Below are positions 23,520 through 41,636 of a stretch of 64,000 nt of DNA, in pieces (positions within the stretch are counted from its first letter, which is position 1; each line of letters opens with the position of its first letter). Origin of the DNA: Piliocolobus tephrosceles (lineage: Eukaryota > Chordata > Mammalia > Primates > Cercopithecidae); contig NC_045449.1 of the NCBI RefSeq assembly GCF_002776525.5, positions 7,663,616 to 7,727,615 on the forward strand. The letters are read 5' to 3'. The position numbers were made by a program, and so were the translations under genes. The notes below the pieces were generated by a model. The model did not search any database. It was given only the letters and a program-made list of their open reading frames with translations, and was not told where the DNA came from.

Positions 23520-23661
23520 CGCTCCCATTGGTTCCGGCCAGGCTGTTACTGAGGCGGAGACACGGGTGATGATTGGCTTTCTGGGGAGAAAGGAAGTCCT
23601 GTGATTGGCCAGATCTCTGGAGCTTGCCGACGCGGTGTGAGGACGCTCCCACGGAGGCCGG
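23520..23661 (+). promoter_or_regulatory. KDM6B: Probable proximal KDM6B promoter and short first exon
   Basis: Three ATTGG boxes (inverted CCAAT, NF-Y type) at 23527, 23572 and 23604 precede a good donor, ggccgg|gtaagc, at 23661/23662. This fits a first exon starting around 23,630 and spliced to 23962. The start is inferred. Confidence 0.5.
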
Positions 23662-23961
23662 GTAAGCGGGCCGCTGCGTTGCGGGTCGGCCGGGTGGCTC
23701 CGGACTGGAAGCCTAGCAGCGCAGCTACCCCGTCCCTCTGACCGGCCTTTTGGTTCCCTGCCACACACATCCTGGCTCCCAGCCACACTCCTGGGCCTCT
23801 AGGGACTGGTTGGGCTGGGTGGGCCTCCCTTTGGGGAAAGCTAAGGCCGGGCCCTTTGCACAAATGACAGATTGGTGGATGCCACAGTCCGCCCATCCCA
23901 GCCCCTGGGCCTTGGCTATGTGCTGGCCAGCTCGTCTCACTCCTTTTCCTCCTCTCTGTAG

Positions 23962-24104
23962 AATTGGCTGTGAAAGGACCCAGGAAGCCATCTGGGGGTA
24001 GCGGGCACTCTTAACAAAGCGGCTGGAGCCGGACCATCGTCCCAGAGAGCTGGGGCAGGGGGCCGTGCCCAATCTCCAGGGCTCCTGGGGCCACTGCTGA
24101 CCTG
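23962..24104 (+). other. KDM6B: Probable KDM6B 5' UTR exon
   Basis: Acceptor cctctctgtag (ends 23961) and donor gacctg|gtaagg (24104/24105) bound 143 bases with no ATG, just upstream of the exon with the start codon (acceptor at 24197). Well-formed splice signals make it a likely leader exon. Confidence 0.65.
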
Positions 24105-24178
24105 GTAAGGGAATATCTGGGGCTGAGCTGGCTGGATGTACACTGGCAGCTCTGGTTTTGCCTCCAGTAAGAGCATAA

Positions 24179-32154
<7,976 letters not shown>

Positions 32155-33440
32155 GGCCGGACGCCCCGCCCGCCTGCCTGCCTGCGCAGGGCGCCGCGGG
32201 GCCACCAGCACATGCCTGGGCTGGACCTAGGTCCCGCCTGTGGCCGGGAAGGGGGTCGGGCCCAGCCCTTCCACCCCATTGGCAGCTCCCCTCACTTAAT
32301 TTATTAAGAAAAACATTTTTTTTTTTTTTTAGCAAATATGAGGAAAAAAGGAAAAAAAATGGGAGACGGGGGAGGGGGCTGGCAGCCCCTCGCCCACCAG
32401 CGCCTCCCCTCACCGACTTTGGCCTTTTTAGCAACAGACACAAGGACCAGGCTCCGGCGGCGGCGGGGGTCACATACGGGTTCCCTCACCCTGCCAGCCG
32501 CCCGCCCGCCCGGCGCAGATGCACGCGGCTCGTGTATGTACATAGACATTACGGCAGCCGAGGTTTTTAATGAGATTCTTTCTATGGGCTTTACCCCTCC
32601 CCCGGAACCTCCTTTTTTACTTCCAATGCTAGCTGTGATCCCTGTACATGTCTCTTTATTCACTTGGTTATGATTTGTATTTTTTGTTCTTTTTTTGTTT
32701 TTGGTTTTTAATTTATAACAGTCCCACTCACCTCTATTTATTCATTTTTGGGAAAACCCGACCTCCCACACCCCCAAGCCATTCTGCCCGCCCCTCCAGG
32801 GACCGCCCGTCGCCGGGCTCTCCCCGCGCCCCAGTGTGTGTCCGGGCCCGGCCCGACCGTCTCCGCCCGTCCGCCCGCGGCTCCAGCCGGGTTCTCATGG
32901 TGCTCAAACCCGCTCCCCTCCCCTACGTCCTGCACTTTCTCGGACCAGTCCCCCGACTCCCGACCCGACCCCAACCCCACCTGAGGGTGAGCAACTCCTG
33001 TACTGTAGGGGAAGAAGTGGGAACTGAAATGGTATTTTGTAAAAAAAAAATAAATAAATAAATAAAATAAAAAAATTTAAAGGTTTTAAAGAAAGAACTA
33101 TGAGGAAAAGGAACCCCGTCCTTCCCAGCCCCGGCCAACTTTAAAAACACAGACCTTCACCCCCACCCCCTTTTCTTTTTAAGTGTGAAACAACCCAGGG
33201 CCAGGGCCTCACTGGGGCCGGGACACCCCGGGGTGAGTTTCTCTGGGGCTTTATTTTCGTTTTGTTGGTTTTTTTCTCCACGCTGGGGCTGCGGAGGGGT
33301 GGGGGGTTTACAGTCCCGCACCCTCGCACTGCACTGTCTCTCTGCCCCAGGGGCAGAGGGGTCTTCCCAATCCTACCCCTATTTTCGGTGATTTTTGTGT
33401 GAGAATATTAATATTAAAAATAAAAGGAGAAAAAAAAATC
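32155..33440 (+). terminator. KDM6B: KDM6B 3' UTR and poly(A) signals
   Basis: GC-rich then AT-rich 3' UTR. Overlapping AATAAA hexamers lie at 33049-33066 and another at 33419-33424. The distal one fits the short human KDM6B-TMEM88 spacing. The choice between them is not decided by the sequence. Confidence 0.75.
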
Positions 33441-33673
33441 CTGTTTCACTAACGGCTGGTGATAGCAGGGAGAGTACCGGGAGGGCTGCAAGACCGTGAT
33501 TGATGGGGAGGACCGCGCAGACCCTGGCGAGGGCGAGCCCCTCCCCGGAGGCGCCTGTGGAATGTCCAGGGCTCTGGTCCGCTCCTCGGGATGGGGGGTG
33601 CCTAATCCTAGAGCCGCATTCCAGGATAAGGGGGGTGGGGAGAGGCTGGGCCGGGGGAGGGGCAGGAAAGAGG

Positions 33674-33716
33674 GCTATAAGGGCAGCGGCCCAGGCGGGC
33701 GGAATCCAGGCGGGCC
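33674..33716 (+). promoter_or_regulatory. TMEM88: TMEM88 core promoter
   Basis: A TATA-like element (gggCTATAAGggc, around 33675) lies about 42 bases before the start codon, so the 5' UTR would be very short. Only about 235 bases separate it from the distal KDM6B poly(A) region. Confidence 0.6.
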
Positions 33717-34350
33717 ATGGCGGATGTCCCCGGGGCACAGCAAGCGGTTCCCGGTGGCGGCCCAGAGCCCCGGGACCCCCTGGACTGTTGGGCCTGCGCT
33801 GTGCTTGTAACAGCCCAGAATCTGCTGGTGGCTGCCTTCAATCTTCTCCTGCTGGCGCTGGTGCTGGGGACCATCTTGCTACCCGCTGTCACCATGCTGG
33901 GCTTCGGCTTCCTCTGCCACTCTCAGGTGAGCGTGCGCCCCGGGGTGTGAGTGTGGGTGTTGGTGTGTGGTGATGCTGGCGGTGGGGTCTATGGGCCACA
34001 ACTTCAACCCTCCTGGGCTGTTTCCACCCCTTGCACAGTACGGCCCGGTCGGCTTGGGCCTGACGCCTCTTCTCCCACAGTTCCTGCGCTCCCAGGCACC
34101 CCCTTGCACCGCGCACCTGCGGGACCCCGGTTTCACGGCCCTTCTGGTCACCGGATTCCTGCTCCTCGTGCCGCTGCTCGTGCTTGCTCTGGCCAGCTAC
34201 CGCCGCCTCTGCCTGCGCCTCCGCCTAGCCGATTGCCTCGTGCCCTACAGCCGAGCCCTTTATCGGCGTCGGCGCGCCCCGCAGCCGCGGCAAACCCGGG
34301 CCTCACCAGGGTCCCAGGCCGTTCCTACATCAGGAAAGGTCTGGGTATAA
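33717..34350 (+). CDS. TMEM88: TMEM88, two-span membrane protein and Wnt/Dishevelled inhibitor
   Basis: Exons 33717-33926 and 34081-34350 give 159 residues, the human length, starting MADVPGAQ in a good context (gccATGg). Two hydrophobic segments are visible at about 42-64 and 88-109, followed by a basic stretch (YRRLCLRLRL). The protein ends KVWV; the human VWV tail is the PDZ ligand that binds Dishevelled and dampens canonical Wnt signalling. It is known to act in heart mesoderm. Both termini are thought to be cytosolic. The single intron is GT-AG with phase 0. Confidence 0.97.
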
Positions 34351-34713
34351 TGACCCTCGAGTCAAGAACAACCCTGACGGCTGTCCTTCTTCTTACTCGG
34401 CCCAAAGACTTGAAGCCCGGCATCTTCCGACCTGCCCTGCCCCCACCCCTGCCTGAGCGGAGTCCTAACATCCCCTTGGGAGCAGCGGCGTCAGTGGACC
34501 CAATGCTGAGGAAAGCCGCCACATCCCGGAAAACCCACTTTCCTTTCACTACCCACATCTCAATCCTGAACATCTGGGCTGGAACCTGCACACCTCCCCC
34601 TCAGCCCCGTGGTGAATGGGACAACAATCTCGTGCCCTCCTTTTATGGTGCAGCTCCTCCAGTATATCCGGGGCTGGGGGGCGGGGCTGGAGGGGAAGGA
34701 GTGTCCACGCATC

Positions 34714-34719
34714 AATAAA
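34714..34719 (+). terminator. TMEM88: TMEM88 poly(A) signal
   Basis: Canonical AATAAA (atcAATAAAgattt), about 365 bases after the stop. Confidence 0.85.
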
Positions 34720-34740
34720 GATTTAACGAACTGAACGTGC

Positions 34741-35314
34741 TCTGCAAACACAGGAGTGGCACAAGTACTATCACCCCTGCCCTGTGCCGAGGAACAGGAA
34801 ACATGTGCCAGGGCCACAAATGAGCAGAGAGGAGCATCCTTCAGCCCCCTGGCCTTATCGCTTTTGTCCGTTCTTCCTGGCCAGAACTCAGAGATCTGTC
34901 CCTGACCCCAGGCACCTCCCTATCAATAGAGTGGAGGAGGCCCAGCCTCAGCCGCCTGCCCCTGCTCCCCTTGGGGACCTGAGCCCGTTCTCTGACCCCA
35001 GCTTAAAGGAACTCGGTGTTGCCAGGCCGGGGTGGGAAACAATGGGCCTTCCGGAGCAGGATGACACCCCCTCCCGCCACAATTCTGGAGCAGCAGCGTG
35101 GGAGGGAAGATGCAGGGGCCCACCCTGGGGCCTGTTGGTGCATCATTCAGCCCTGTCCCCCATCTCTACCCCTGAACTTGAGAGAACCTTTGGCACCCCT
35201 GGACATCCCGGTTGGTAGAGGAGGGTTGAGGGTGCTCCCGACTTCAGATGAGTCCTTTCCTCTAGGGGTGGGGTGTGCTATCTCTGTACTGGCATCCCAG
35301 CTACACACAGACAC
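34741..35314. other. Spacer between convergent TMEM88 and NAA38
   Basis: Single-copy-looking sequence with no credible frame, repeat or RNA gene. Confidence 0.6.
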
Positions 35315-35333
35315 AGGTCCATTCGGTCGTAAG

Positions 35334-35339
35334 TTTAAT
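35334..35339 (-). terminator. NAA38: NAA38 poly(A) signal
   Basis: ATTAAA on the minus strand (plus TTTAAT), about 30 bases past the stop, giving a very short 3' UTR. Confidence 0.7.
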
Positions 35340-35367
35340 GAAGTCTGAAAGGTATGCGCCACCGTGG

Positions 35368-36101
35368 TCAGAGATATGGAGGCCCGGTCAGACTCTCCCT
35401 CTGCACCTCAATGGAAACGATGTGGTGTCCGGGTACCATGGCCAGGCCCAGCACACGGGGCTCCCCGGCAGAGAAGGAATCTGGAAAGAAGGATCAGAGG
35501 ATCAGGGAAGCAGGCCGGCATCAGTCCCGCCCCTCTGAGCCACGAAAACGAGCCCCAGAAAACAAGGGCTGCAGCCAGGCCCTGAAGGGGAAATGCCTTG
35601 CGTAAGATTCCGCCACATTCCCAGGCGGGTGTGCATTCCCCAGGCACTGACCCGACGGCTTGAGGAACTCCTGCGCCGAGCCCAGGATGACATTGCAGTC
35701 ACGGTCAGTGCAGAGGAAGCAGCCGACCAGTGTCCGTCCATCTGTCATGCGAATGCGCATAGTTTTGTTGAGCAGCGCCTCTAGCTGCTGCCGGGCGCGC
35801 GTAGCCGCCGAGTCCTCGCGCTCTCCGTCCGAATCCTGCGCGGGGCGGAACAAGCGCTCAGATCGCGCAGTCCCGGCTGCCCGCCCGCGGAACCACAGCT
35901 CCCGGCAGCCCGCGGGGCGCTCACACAACGCCCAGAGGCTGCCGGGAGCTGCAGTTCCCCACCCCCTCCATCTTGCTGCTCGATTTGCCCCTCAATCCCA
36001 GAACCAGAGCCCGTGCTAACCCCGGCGCTGGAGCTGCTCTGACGCCGACTGCAACAGCCATTCTCTTCTCGTAGCAGCATGGTGGGTCCAGCTCCGGCCA
36101 T
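35368..36101 (-). CDS. NAA38: NAA38 (LSMD1), auxiliary subunit of NatC N-terminal acetyltransferase
   Basis: Minus-strand exons 36101-36021, 35835-35652 and 35480-35368 give 125 residues, the human length. The start is [10 protein letters not shown] at 36101; the same frame runs further upstream but offers no ATG. After a Ser-rich N-terminal tail (about 1-30), residues about 38-125 form an Sm-like fold (e.g. [20 protein letters not shown]). With NAA30 and NAA35 it makes NatC, which acetylates the N termini of proteins beginning Met-Leu, Met-Ile and similar. All introns are GT-AG. It converges on TMEM88 and diverges from CYB5D1. I recall longer human NAA38 transcripts starting near CHD3; if conserved, their introns would cross the right half of the window. 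Confidence 0.96.
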
Positions 36102-36769
36102 TTGCCCGGAGGCCTCCTCTGGGCCTTTCAACTTCCTAAGCACCTTTCAGGTTGGGTGGTCCGAGATCTCGCGAGCGCTCCCGACCTCTTTCCTTTCGCG
36201 AGATCACCTCGCCTCCCCCTCCTAGTCTCCTCGGCAACGGCAGAGATCTCGCGAGCTTCTCCTACTTGTAGCGCTGTGGCTCACTGAAGCGTACCACGCC
36301 GGATGTCTGACGATATCGCGAGACCTTTACCTCTACTTTCTTACACATCCTTTAGAAACTCTGGAATTTAGCGAGAATACACTCTCATACTGCCTCCGCC
36401 CTTGTTTTTCTGTCTCAGAGAGATAGTCTGTCCTAAATATCCCATGTAGCCCAGGCCACTAACTTAAAACGGAGCGTATTCGTTTTCTGCCCACCCCCAA
36501 CTCCTGAAAGCGGCGCAACTCAATTACTCGATCCTTATATGCCCCGTGTGGGACTCATACTACGTTTCCCGTGAACGGGTGCGGCCTAAGCTCCACCCCG
36601 TGATAGTTATCTCAGTGGACGGTGGCCGGAAAAGGACAATGGTTTCCATGTCAGCGGATAAACGCTCTCCCCTCGGCTCCCGGACGCGAGGGAGGTGGTA
36701 GTAGTAGTGAGTGCATGCTGAGGAGCAAAGGAGTAACCAAGAGAGCCAGTGACCGACAGAGCAAGAGCC
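36102..36769. promoter_or_regulatory. Bidirectional NAA38/CYB5D1 promoter with four CGCG palindromes
   Basis: 668 bases between divergent start codons. Four matches or near-matches to TCTCGCGAGA occur at 36167-36175, 36194-36203, 36247-36255 and 36314-36323. This motif drives many housekeeping, often divergent, promoters and is bound by BANP (earlier credited to Kaiso). No TATA box is visible on either side. Confidence 0.8.
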
Positions 36770-36959
36770 ATGCCGCGCCGGGGCCTGGTGGCTGGGCCAG
36801 ATTTGGAGTATTTTCAGCGTCGCTATTTCACGCCGGCGGAGGTGGCCCAACATAACAGGCCCGAAGACCTCTGGGTATCTTACCTGGGACGCGTGTACGA
36901 CCTAACGTCATTGGCACAGGAATACAAGGGTAAGGGTCACACGTTGGGCCGGGGCCGGA

Positions 36960-37012
<53 letters not shown>

Positions 37013-38271
37013 CGCCTGCCTTGTTCTTGAAGGGCTAGCATTGACCGTGGCTGCTCTTTTCAAGGGAACCTGCTGCTGAAACCTATCGTGGAAGTTGCAG
37101 GCCAGGACATCAGCCACTGGTTTGATCCAAAGACCAAAGACGTGAGTTATGCTGAAATCTGGGGTTGTGGGTAGAGGCAATGGAGAGCGGGGATGGGAAG
37201 GAAAAGCGGAGGCTAGCCAGAGCATAATGACTGCTCTGATCCCCTCGCCCCAAACCCTCCTTTAAAGATCCGCAAGCACATAGATCCGCTGACCGGCTGC
37301 CTGAGGTATTGCACCCCGCGGGGTCGCTTTGTGCACGTTCCGCCTCAGCTGCCCTGTTCGGACTGGGCCAACGATTTTGGGAAGCCCTGGTGGCAGGGGT
37401 CGTATTATGAGGTGGGGCGGCTGTCTGCCAAGACCCGGAGCATCCGCATCATTAACACACTCACGTCGCAGGAGCACACACTGGAGGTGAGAACTGGTGA
37501 CAAGGAGCAGGTTAGAGGGAATGGGGAATCCCAGCAAATCTCCAGGCCGATCTTCAGGGCAACATTTTTTCCATAACCGGTGGGAGTGTATTTTCTACCC
37601 TTTACATTGAGGCAACTGAGGAAAGCACAGCACCTAGGTCCCCAGGGTTGGTAATCCTAGGAGTGTCTGGGTCACAGGGGGACAAGAGACTCCTTTCTAA
37701 GCCCGGGAACAGCAGTTTATGCATCTTAGTGATGGTGGTCCTTCGAAACTCTTACACGCCATTTTGTCAGCAATTGAACTTTCTTTTTAATCTACTCTAT
37801 TGCACGGATATAGTGAGGGGACAGTTGACCCTTTATGGCCATCTGGTAGTTAGAAGTGGCTGCCATTAAGAGCTGTAGGTCTTTTGGGCCTGTTCATTGC
37901 ATGCTGGAGTTTCAGCTTTTTTTCTGGGGCAGTAGATGACCTGAAGCTGCTATCTGCCAAGGGAGGCACTTTGATCCCAGTGTGTGTATGTGTATACTCC
38001 ATCCAGAATTCTGGGCGTGGGGTGCTTCTGTGTTCTCCAGGTGGGGGTTCTGGAGTCCATATGGGAAATCCTACACCGCTATCTCCCCTATAATGCACAC
38101 GCTGCCAGCTACACGTGGAAATATGAAGGGAAGAACCTGAACATGGATTTTACCCTGGAAGAGAATGGGATCCGGGATGAGGAGGAAGAATTTGACTATC
38201 TCAATATGGACGGTACACTTCACACACCTGCAATACTTCTGTACTTCAATGATGATCTCACAGAGTTGTAG
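36770..38271 (+). CDS. CYB5D1: CYB5D1, cytochrome b5 domain-containing protein 1
   Basis: Exons 36770-36929, 37065-37141, 37268-37486 and 38041-38271 give 228 residues, the human length, starting [11 protein letters not shown] b5-like domain spans about 17-85 ([20 protein letters not shown], then [12 protein letters not shown]). The usual HPGG heme motif is absent and the second axial histidine position appears to be lysine, so classical bis-histidine heme binding is doubtful. Orthologues are linked to motile cilia. The C-terminal half (exons 3-4) has a ubiquitin-like look ([20 protein letters not shown]); that is inference. All introns are GT-AG. Confidence 0.95.
36965..37003 (+). repeat. 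(GT)n microsatellite in CYB5D1 intron 1
   Basis: About 19 GT units starting some 35 bases after the first donor, followed by alternating tgtgcgcgcgc. Confidence 0.95.
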
Positions 38272-38825
38272 GAAAGGAGACGTACACTCATGTACACTCA
38301 AGACGTATTTTGAGTTTGGCTTTTTCTGTGCCTTGAGGAAAAGTGGTGGGGCCGAGGGGTGCCTGGGCCTAGATCTCCATTCCTCTCTAGGAGTTAGCCT
38401 GTGCCCTTCTGAAGTGTAAAGGTCCTATTCCCTGCCTTCATTACAATTTGCTCTGAGAAAATTAGTGAATTAATCTTTAGGAATGATACAAGAAGATCAA
38501 GTATCTTGGTTTAGGGAGATGTAGAAGAGGACGGTCAGAGTTCAGGCAGAACTGTTTGATAGTTAAGAGAGAGTAGTTCCACAGGGGTGAGGGATGGAAG
38601 GACTTTTTTGGCAATGATGGAAATGAGATGTCTGCAGGAGGATGGGATTTACAAAGACAGGAATAGGAAATGTTTATCACTGACCATACAAAGCTGGCTT
38701 ATCTTACTTGTAGAATAGTATTTGGCAGCTGAAACCCAAGGGAAAGAAAGGAAGTGAGTCATTATAGGCAATTCAGGCTAGATATTATGCTGGGTACTTC
38801 ACATACCCTCTCCCCCCTTCCCCGC

Positions 38826-39074
38826 ACGAAGAGAAGGGGTCTTGCTCTGTCACCCAGTCTGGAGTGTAGTGGCAAAATCATGGCTCACTGCAGCCTGGAG
38901 CTCTTGGGCACAAGTGATCCTCCCACCTCTGCCTTGAGTAGTTGGGACTTTAGGTGCACGCCACAATGCCTAATTTTTAAATTTTTTGTAGACACAGGGT
39001 CTCACTGTGTTGCCCAGGCTGGTTTCAAACTCCTGGCCTCAAGTGATCTTCTTGCCTCAGCCTCCCAAATAGCC
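38826..39074 (-). mobile_element. Old Alu (AluJ-like), antisense
   Basis: aggggtcttgctctgtcacc through to cagcctcccaaatagcc; diverged and truncated. Confidence 0.8.
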
Positions 39075-39084
39075 TCTTCAAGAC

Positions 39085-39240
39085 AACTACCCTGTAAGGT
39101 GGATTACTATTACTATTTTACAGATAAGTCCTTTGAAACTTTGAAAAGTTTAATAGCTCAAAGGCACACTAGGTAGTACCACTAGAGCCAGAATGCAAAT
39201 TCAAGTCTACCCAACTCCAAAGTCCATGTTCTGTCAATAT
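39085..39240 (-). repeat. MIR fragment
   Basis: Block ctattttacagataagtcct, then caaattcaagtctacccaac, as in antisense MIR. Confidence 0.6.
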
Positions 39241-40129
39241 AAAGGGACCATCTCAACGTCTAATCTCATGTTAACATTTGTAACCACTGTTCTCAGAGCA
39301 AGTATTTGGGATGTGGCTTTTTCCTAGGCTCCTTGCACAATAGGAAACTGTGGTCCTATTGTACAGTTAGCAGTTATTGTCTCTGGAAGGGAGTTTGCAG
39401 AGTTCTCCTGTGGCGAAGAGGAGGCAAGGAAGGCTAAGTGTCAGCTAAGCAATAGCTATTGGGGCTACTTCCTTGTTAATCCCATACCCCGCATTTCTTT
39501 CCTGACCTTTTTGGGGCAAAGAGGTGGGTATTTACTAACTTGAGGGAAAACTAGAGTGGGGAAAAGGCCAGCAAATTAGTGACACTTTGGTGAGGGAGAA
39601 AAAGGAGGCAGTTTGCCACTTGGAGAAGATGAGGAAGACAGGGTTGCAAGATGGTGACTCCAAAAGAGAGAACTTGACAGGGGTAATGTAAAGAGAGATG
39701 TTAAGTAAGTCAGAAAACTCTCCTGGTGACCAAAAGAGAACCACCATCGGGGGCGGTGGCTAGATTTGGTCTCCTTTAACTTAAGGAGGGGAGATTTGAG
39801 AATGACAGACAGGTGAACTTCCTGGCAGCAGCAAGCAAAACACAAATCAGGAAGAGTTTAGCGTGTCTTCTGGCAGGGGGCATCAGGGCCCAGCACAGGA
39901 GAAGGTGACCCCTGTGAGATACCGTTGGGCTGTATAGGTGTTCTGAGGGGCTGTGGGAGGCATGAACAGGAAACGTTGCTATTGGCTTCAGCAGTATCTG
40001 AATTTACTGTCAGGTGGAGGATTTAAATCTAATCCCATGGAATGCGGGAGTCCGTGAATTATCTAAATCAGTCATTTTGATCTTTAATCAACTCTGCAAT
40101 TATGTGTACCTTGTTTGCTCAATTAAACC

Positions 40130-40930
40130 CTGAACTATTTGAGAATGAAGGCTATGCTGTTCCTCTAGTGCAAGCCTCAGGGCCTGTCCTGTGCCTACGG
40201 GATGTCTTCATTCTGCCAAAATCTGTCCCTCTTCCACAGACTCCTACTTCAATGCCTCTTGCCAGAAACACATCCCTTTCCTCACACATCCAGTCACTCA
40301 TCAAGTGTAATCTGTCTCCTAAATATCTCTGGAACCTATCTTCTTTTCTCCAGGTTACCATCACCTCTTGTCTAAACTGCTATGGAAACTTCCTAACCTG
40401 TTCTCCCATTTCCACTTCTGCCTTCCATGCTGCAATAAGAGTCAGCAATGAAAAGCAAACCTAAACATCGAACTTTCCTTAGTTTCTTCAGTGGCTTCCA
40501 CCTGCTTTTGTAATAAAGTCCTAAATTCAAAGACCTTGTATAAATCAGGCTCATCTCGCAACACCCCTCTTTGTTCTCTACGGCCCAGACACTGGCTTTC
40601 AGTTCATTACATGTCTTGCTGCGGAGCCCTCACACACTGTCCTCTCTGCCTGCAACACGCTTCCTTTCACTTTCTGCCTAGCTGATCCCAAATGTTCCTT
40701 CCTTAGTTCTTTTCTGATTTCTTGGTGGGTCAAGACTTCTGATAAATCGGTTAGCACCATGCATTTTTCAGAGTTTTTATTACAATTGTAAAATTATGGT
40801 TGTAATAGGCTGGCTGTACTGCTAGATTGTAAGCTCATGAGGGCAGAGATCTTGTTCACATCTTGCTCACTGCTATATTCTCATTGCTGAGCACACAGTT
40901 GCTGCTCAATAAATTTTGAATGAACTCAAA
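40130..40930 (+). mobile_element. L2 3' end
   Basis: L2-like text: ttagattgtaagctcatgag, then gcagagatcttgttcaca, and gctcaataaattttgaatga at the end. Lies in the CYB5D1 3' UTR. The upstream boundary is approximate. Confidence 0.65.
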
Positions 40931-41104
40931 TGTTAAGTGAACTCATCTGTCTATAACTAGTGGGAGGGATTTTGTGTCCTAGTAGGCAAGGAAGGACGGA
41001 GGAATAGGATGTCTGGTTCCTGTGCTACAGTCTCTATCCACAGGATTCCCTTTCCCTGCTTCCCCTATACCCCAAAACCAAAAGTTATTCCACAGAGTGT
41101 CGCT

Positions 41105-41409
41105 GGCCAGGTGCAGTGGCTCACGCCTGTAATCCCAGAACTTTGGGAGGCCAAGGTGTGAGGATCACTTGAGGTCAGGAGTTCAAGACCAGCCTGGCCA
41201 ACCTGGCAAAAGCCTGTTTCTACTAAAAATCCAAAAACTTAGCCGGGCTTGGTGGCGGGCACCTGTAATCCCAGCTACTTGCGAGGCTGAGGCAGGAGAA
41301 TCGCTTGAACCCGGGAGACGGAGGTTGCGGTGAGCTGAGATAGCGCCATTGCACTCCAGCTTGGGCAACAAGAATGAAACTCCATCTCAAAAAAAAAAAA
41401 AAAAAAAAA
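41105..41409 (+). mobile_element. Alu, sense
   Basis: From ggccaggtgcagtggctcac to an A tail ending about 41409. Confidence 0.9.
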
Positions 41410-41636
41410 GAGGGTCTCACTAGATTTTTGGGGGCCAATCCATCTGTCATTTCCCCATATGGCCACCAGGTGGCTGTAACTACTTACAGAGTCAGGGAGA
41501 CAAGCCTGGAGGGAAAACCCTTCCGAAGTTAGGATGGAAAGGTGGCCCTTGGACATTTATAAGGGGGAGGGAAGGACAAGAAAACAAGGAAAAACCACAC
41601 GGCCACCGTTCCACTAGCATTAGGTTTATGCCCGCT

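Larger units (their letters stand above)
38272..40930 (+). terminator. CYB5D1: CYB5D1 3' UTR with poly(A) signal in an L2 repeat
   Basis: Long 3' region with an old Alu, a MIR piece and an L2. AATAAA at 40908-40913 (gctcAATAAAttttgaatgaa) is the L2 3'-end motif and the likely signal. An end here is consistent with the human gene length of about 4.5 kb. Confidence 0.6.

Noticed and set aside
36102..36143. N-terminal extension of NAA38 upstream of MAGAGP
   Set aside because: The frame is open, but the apparent upstream start is GTG, not ATG; the human-like start at 36101 is preferred.
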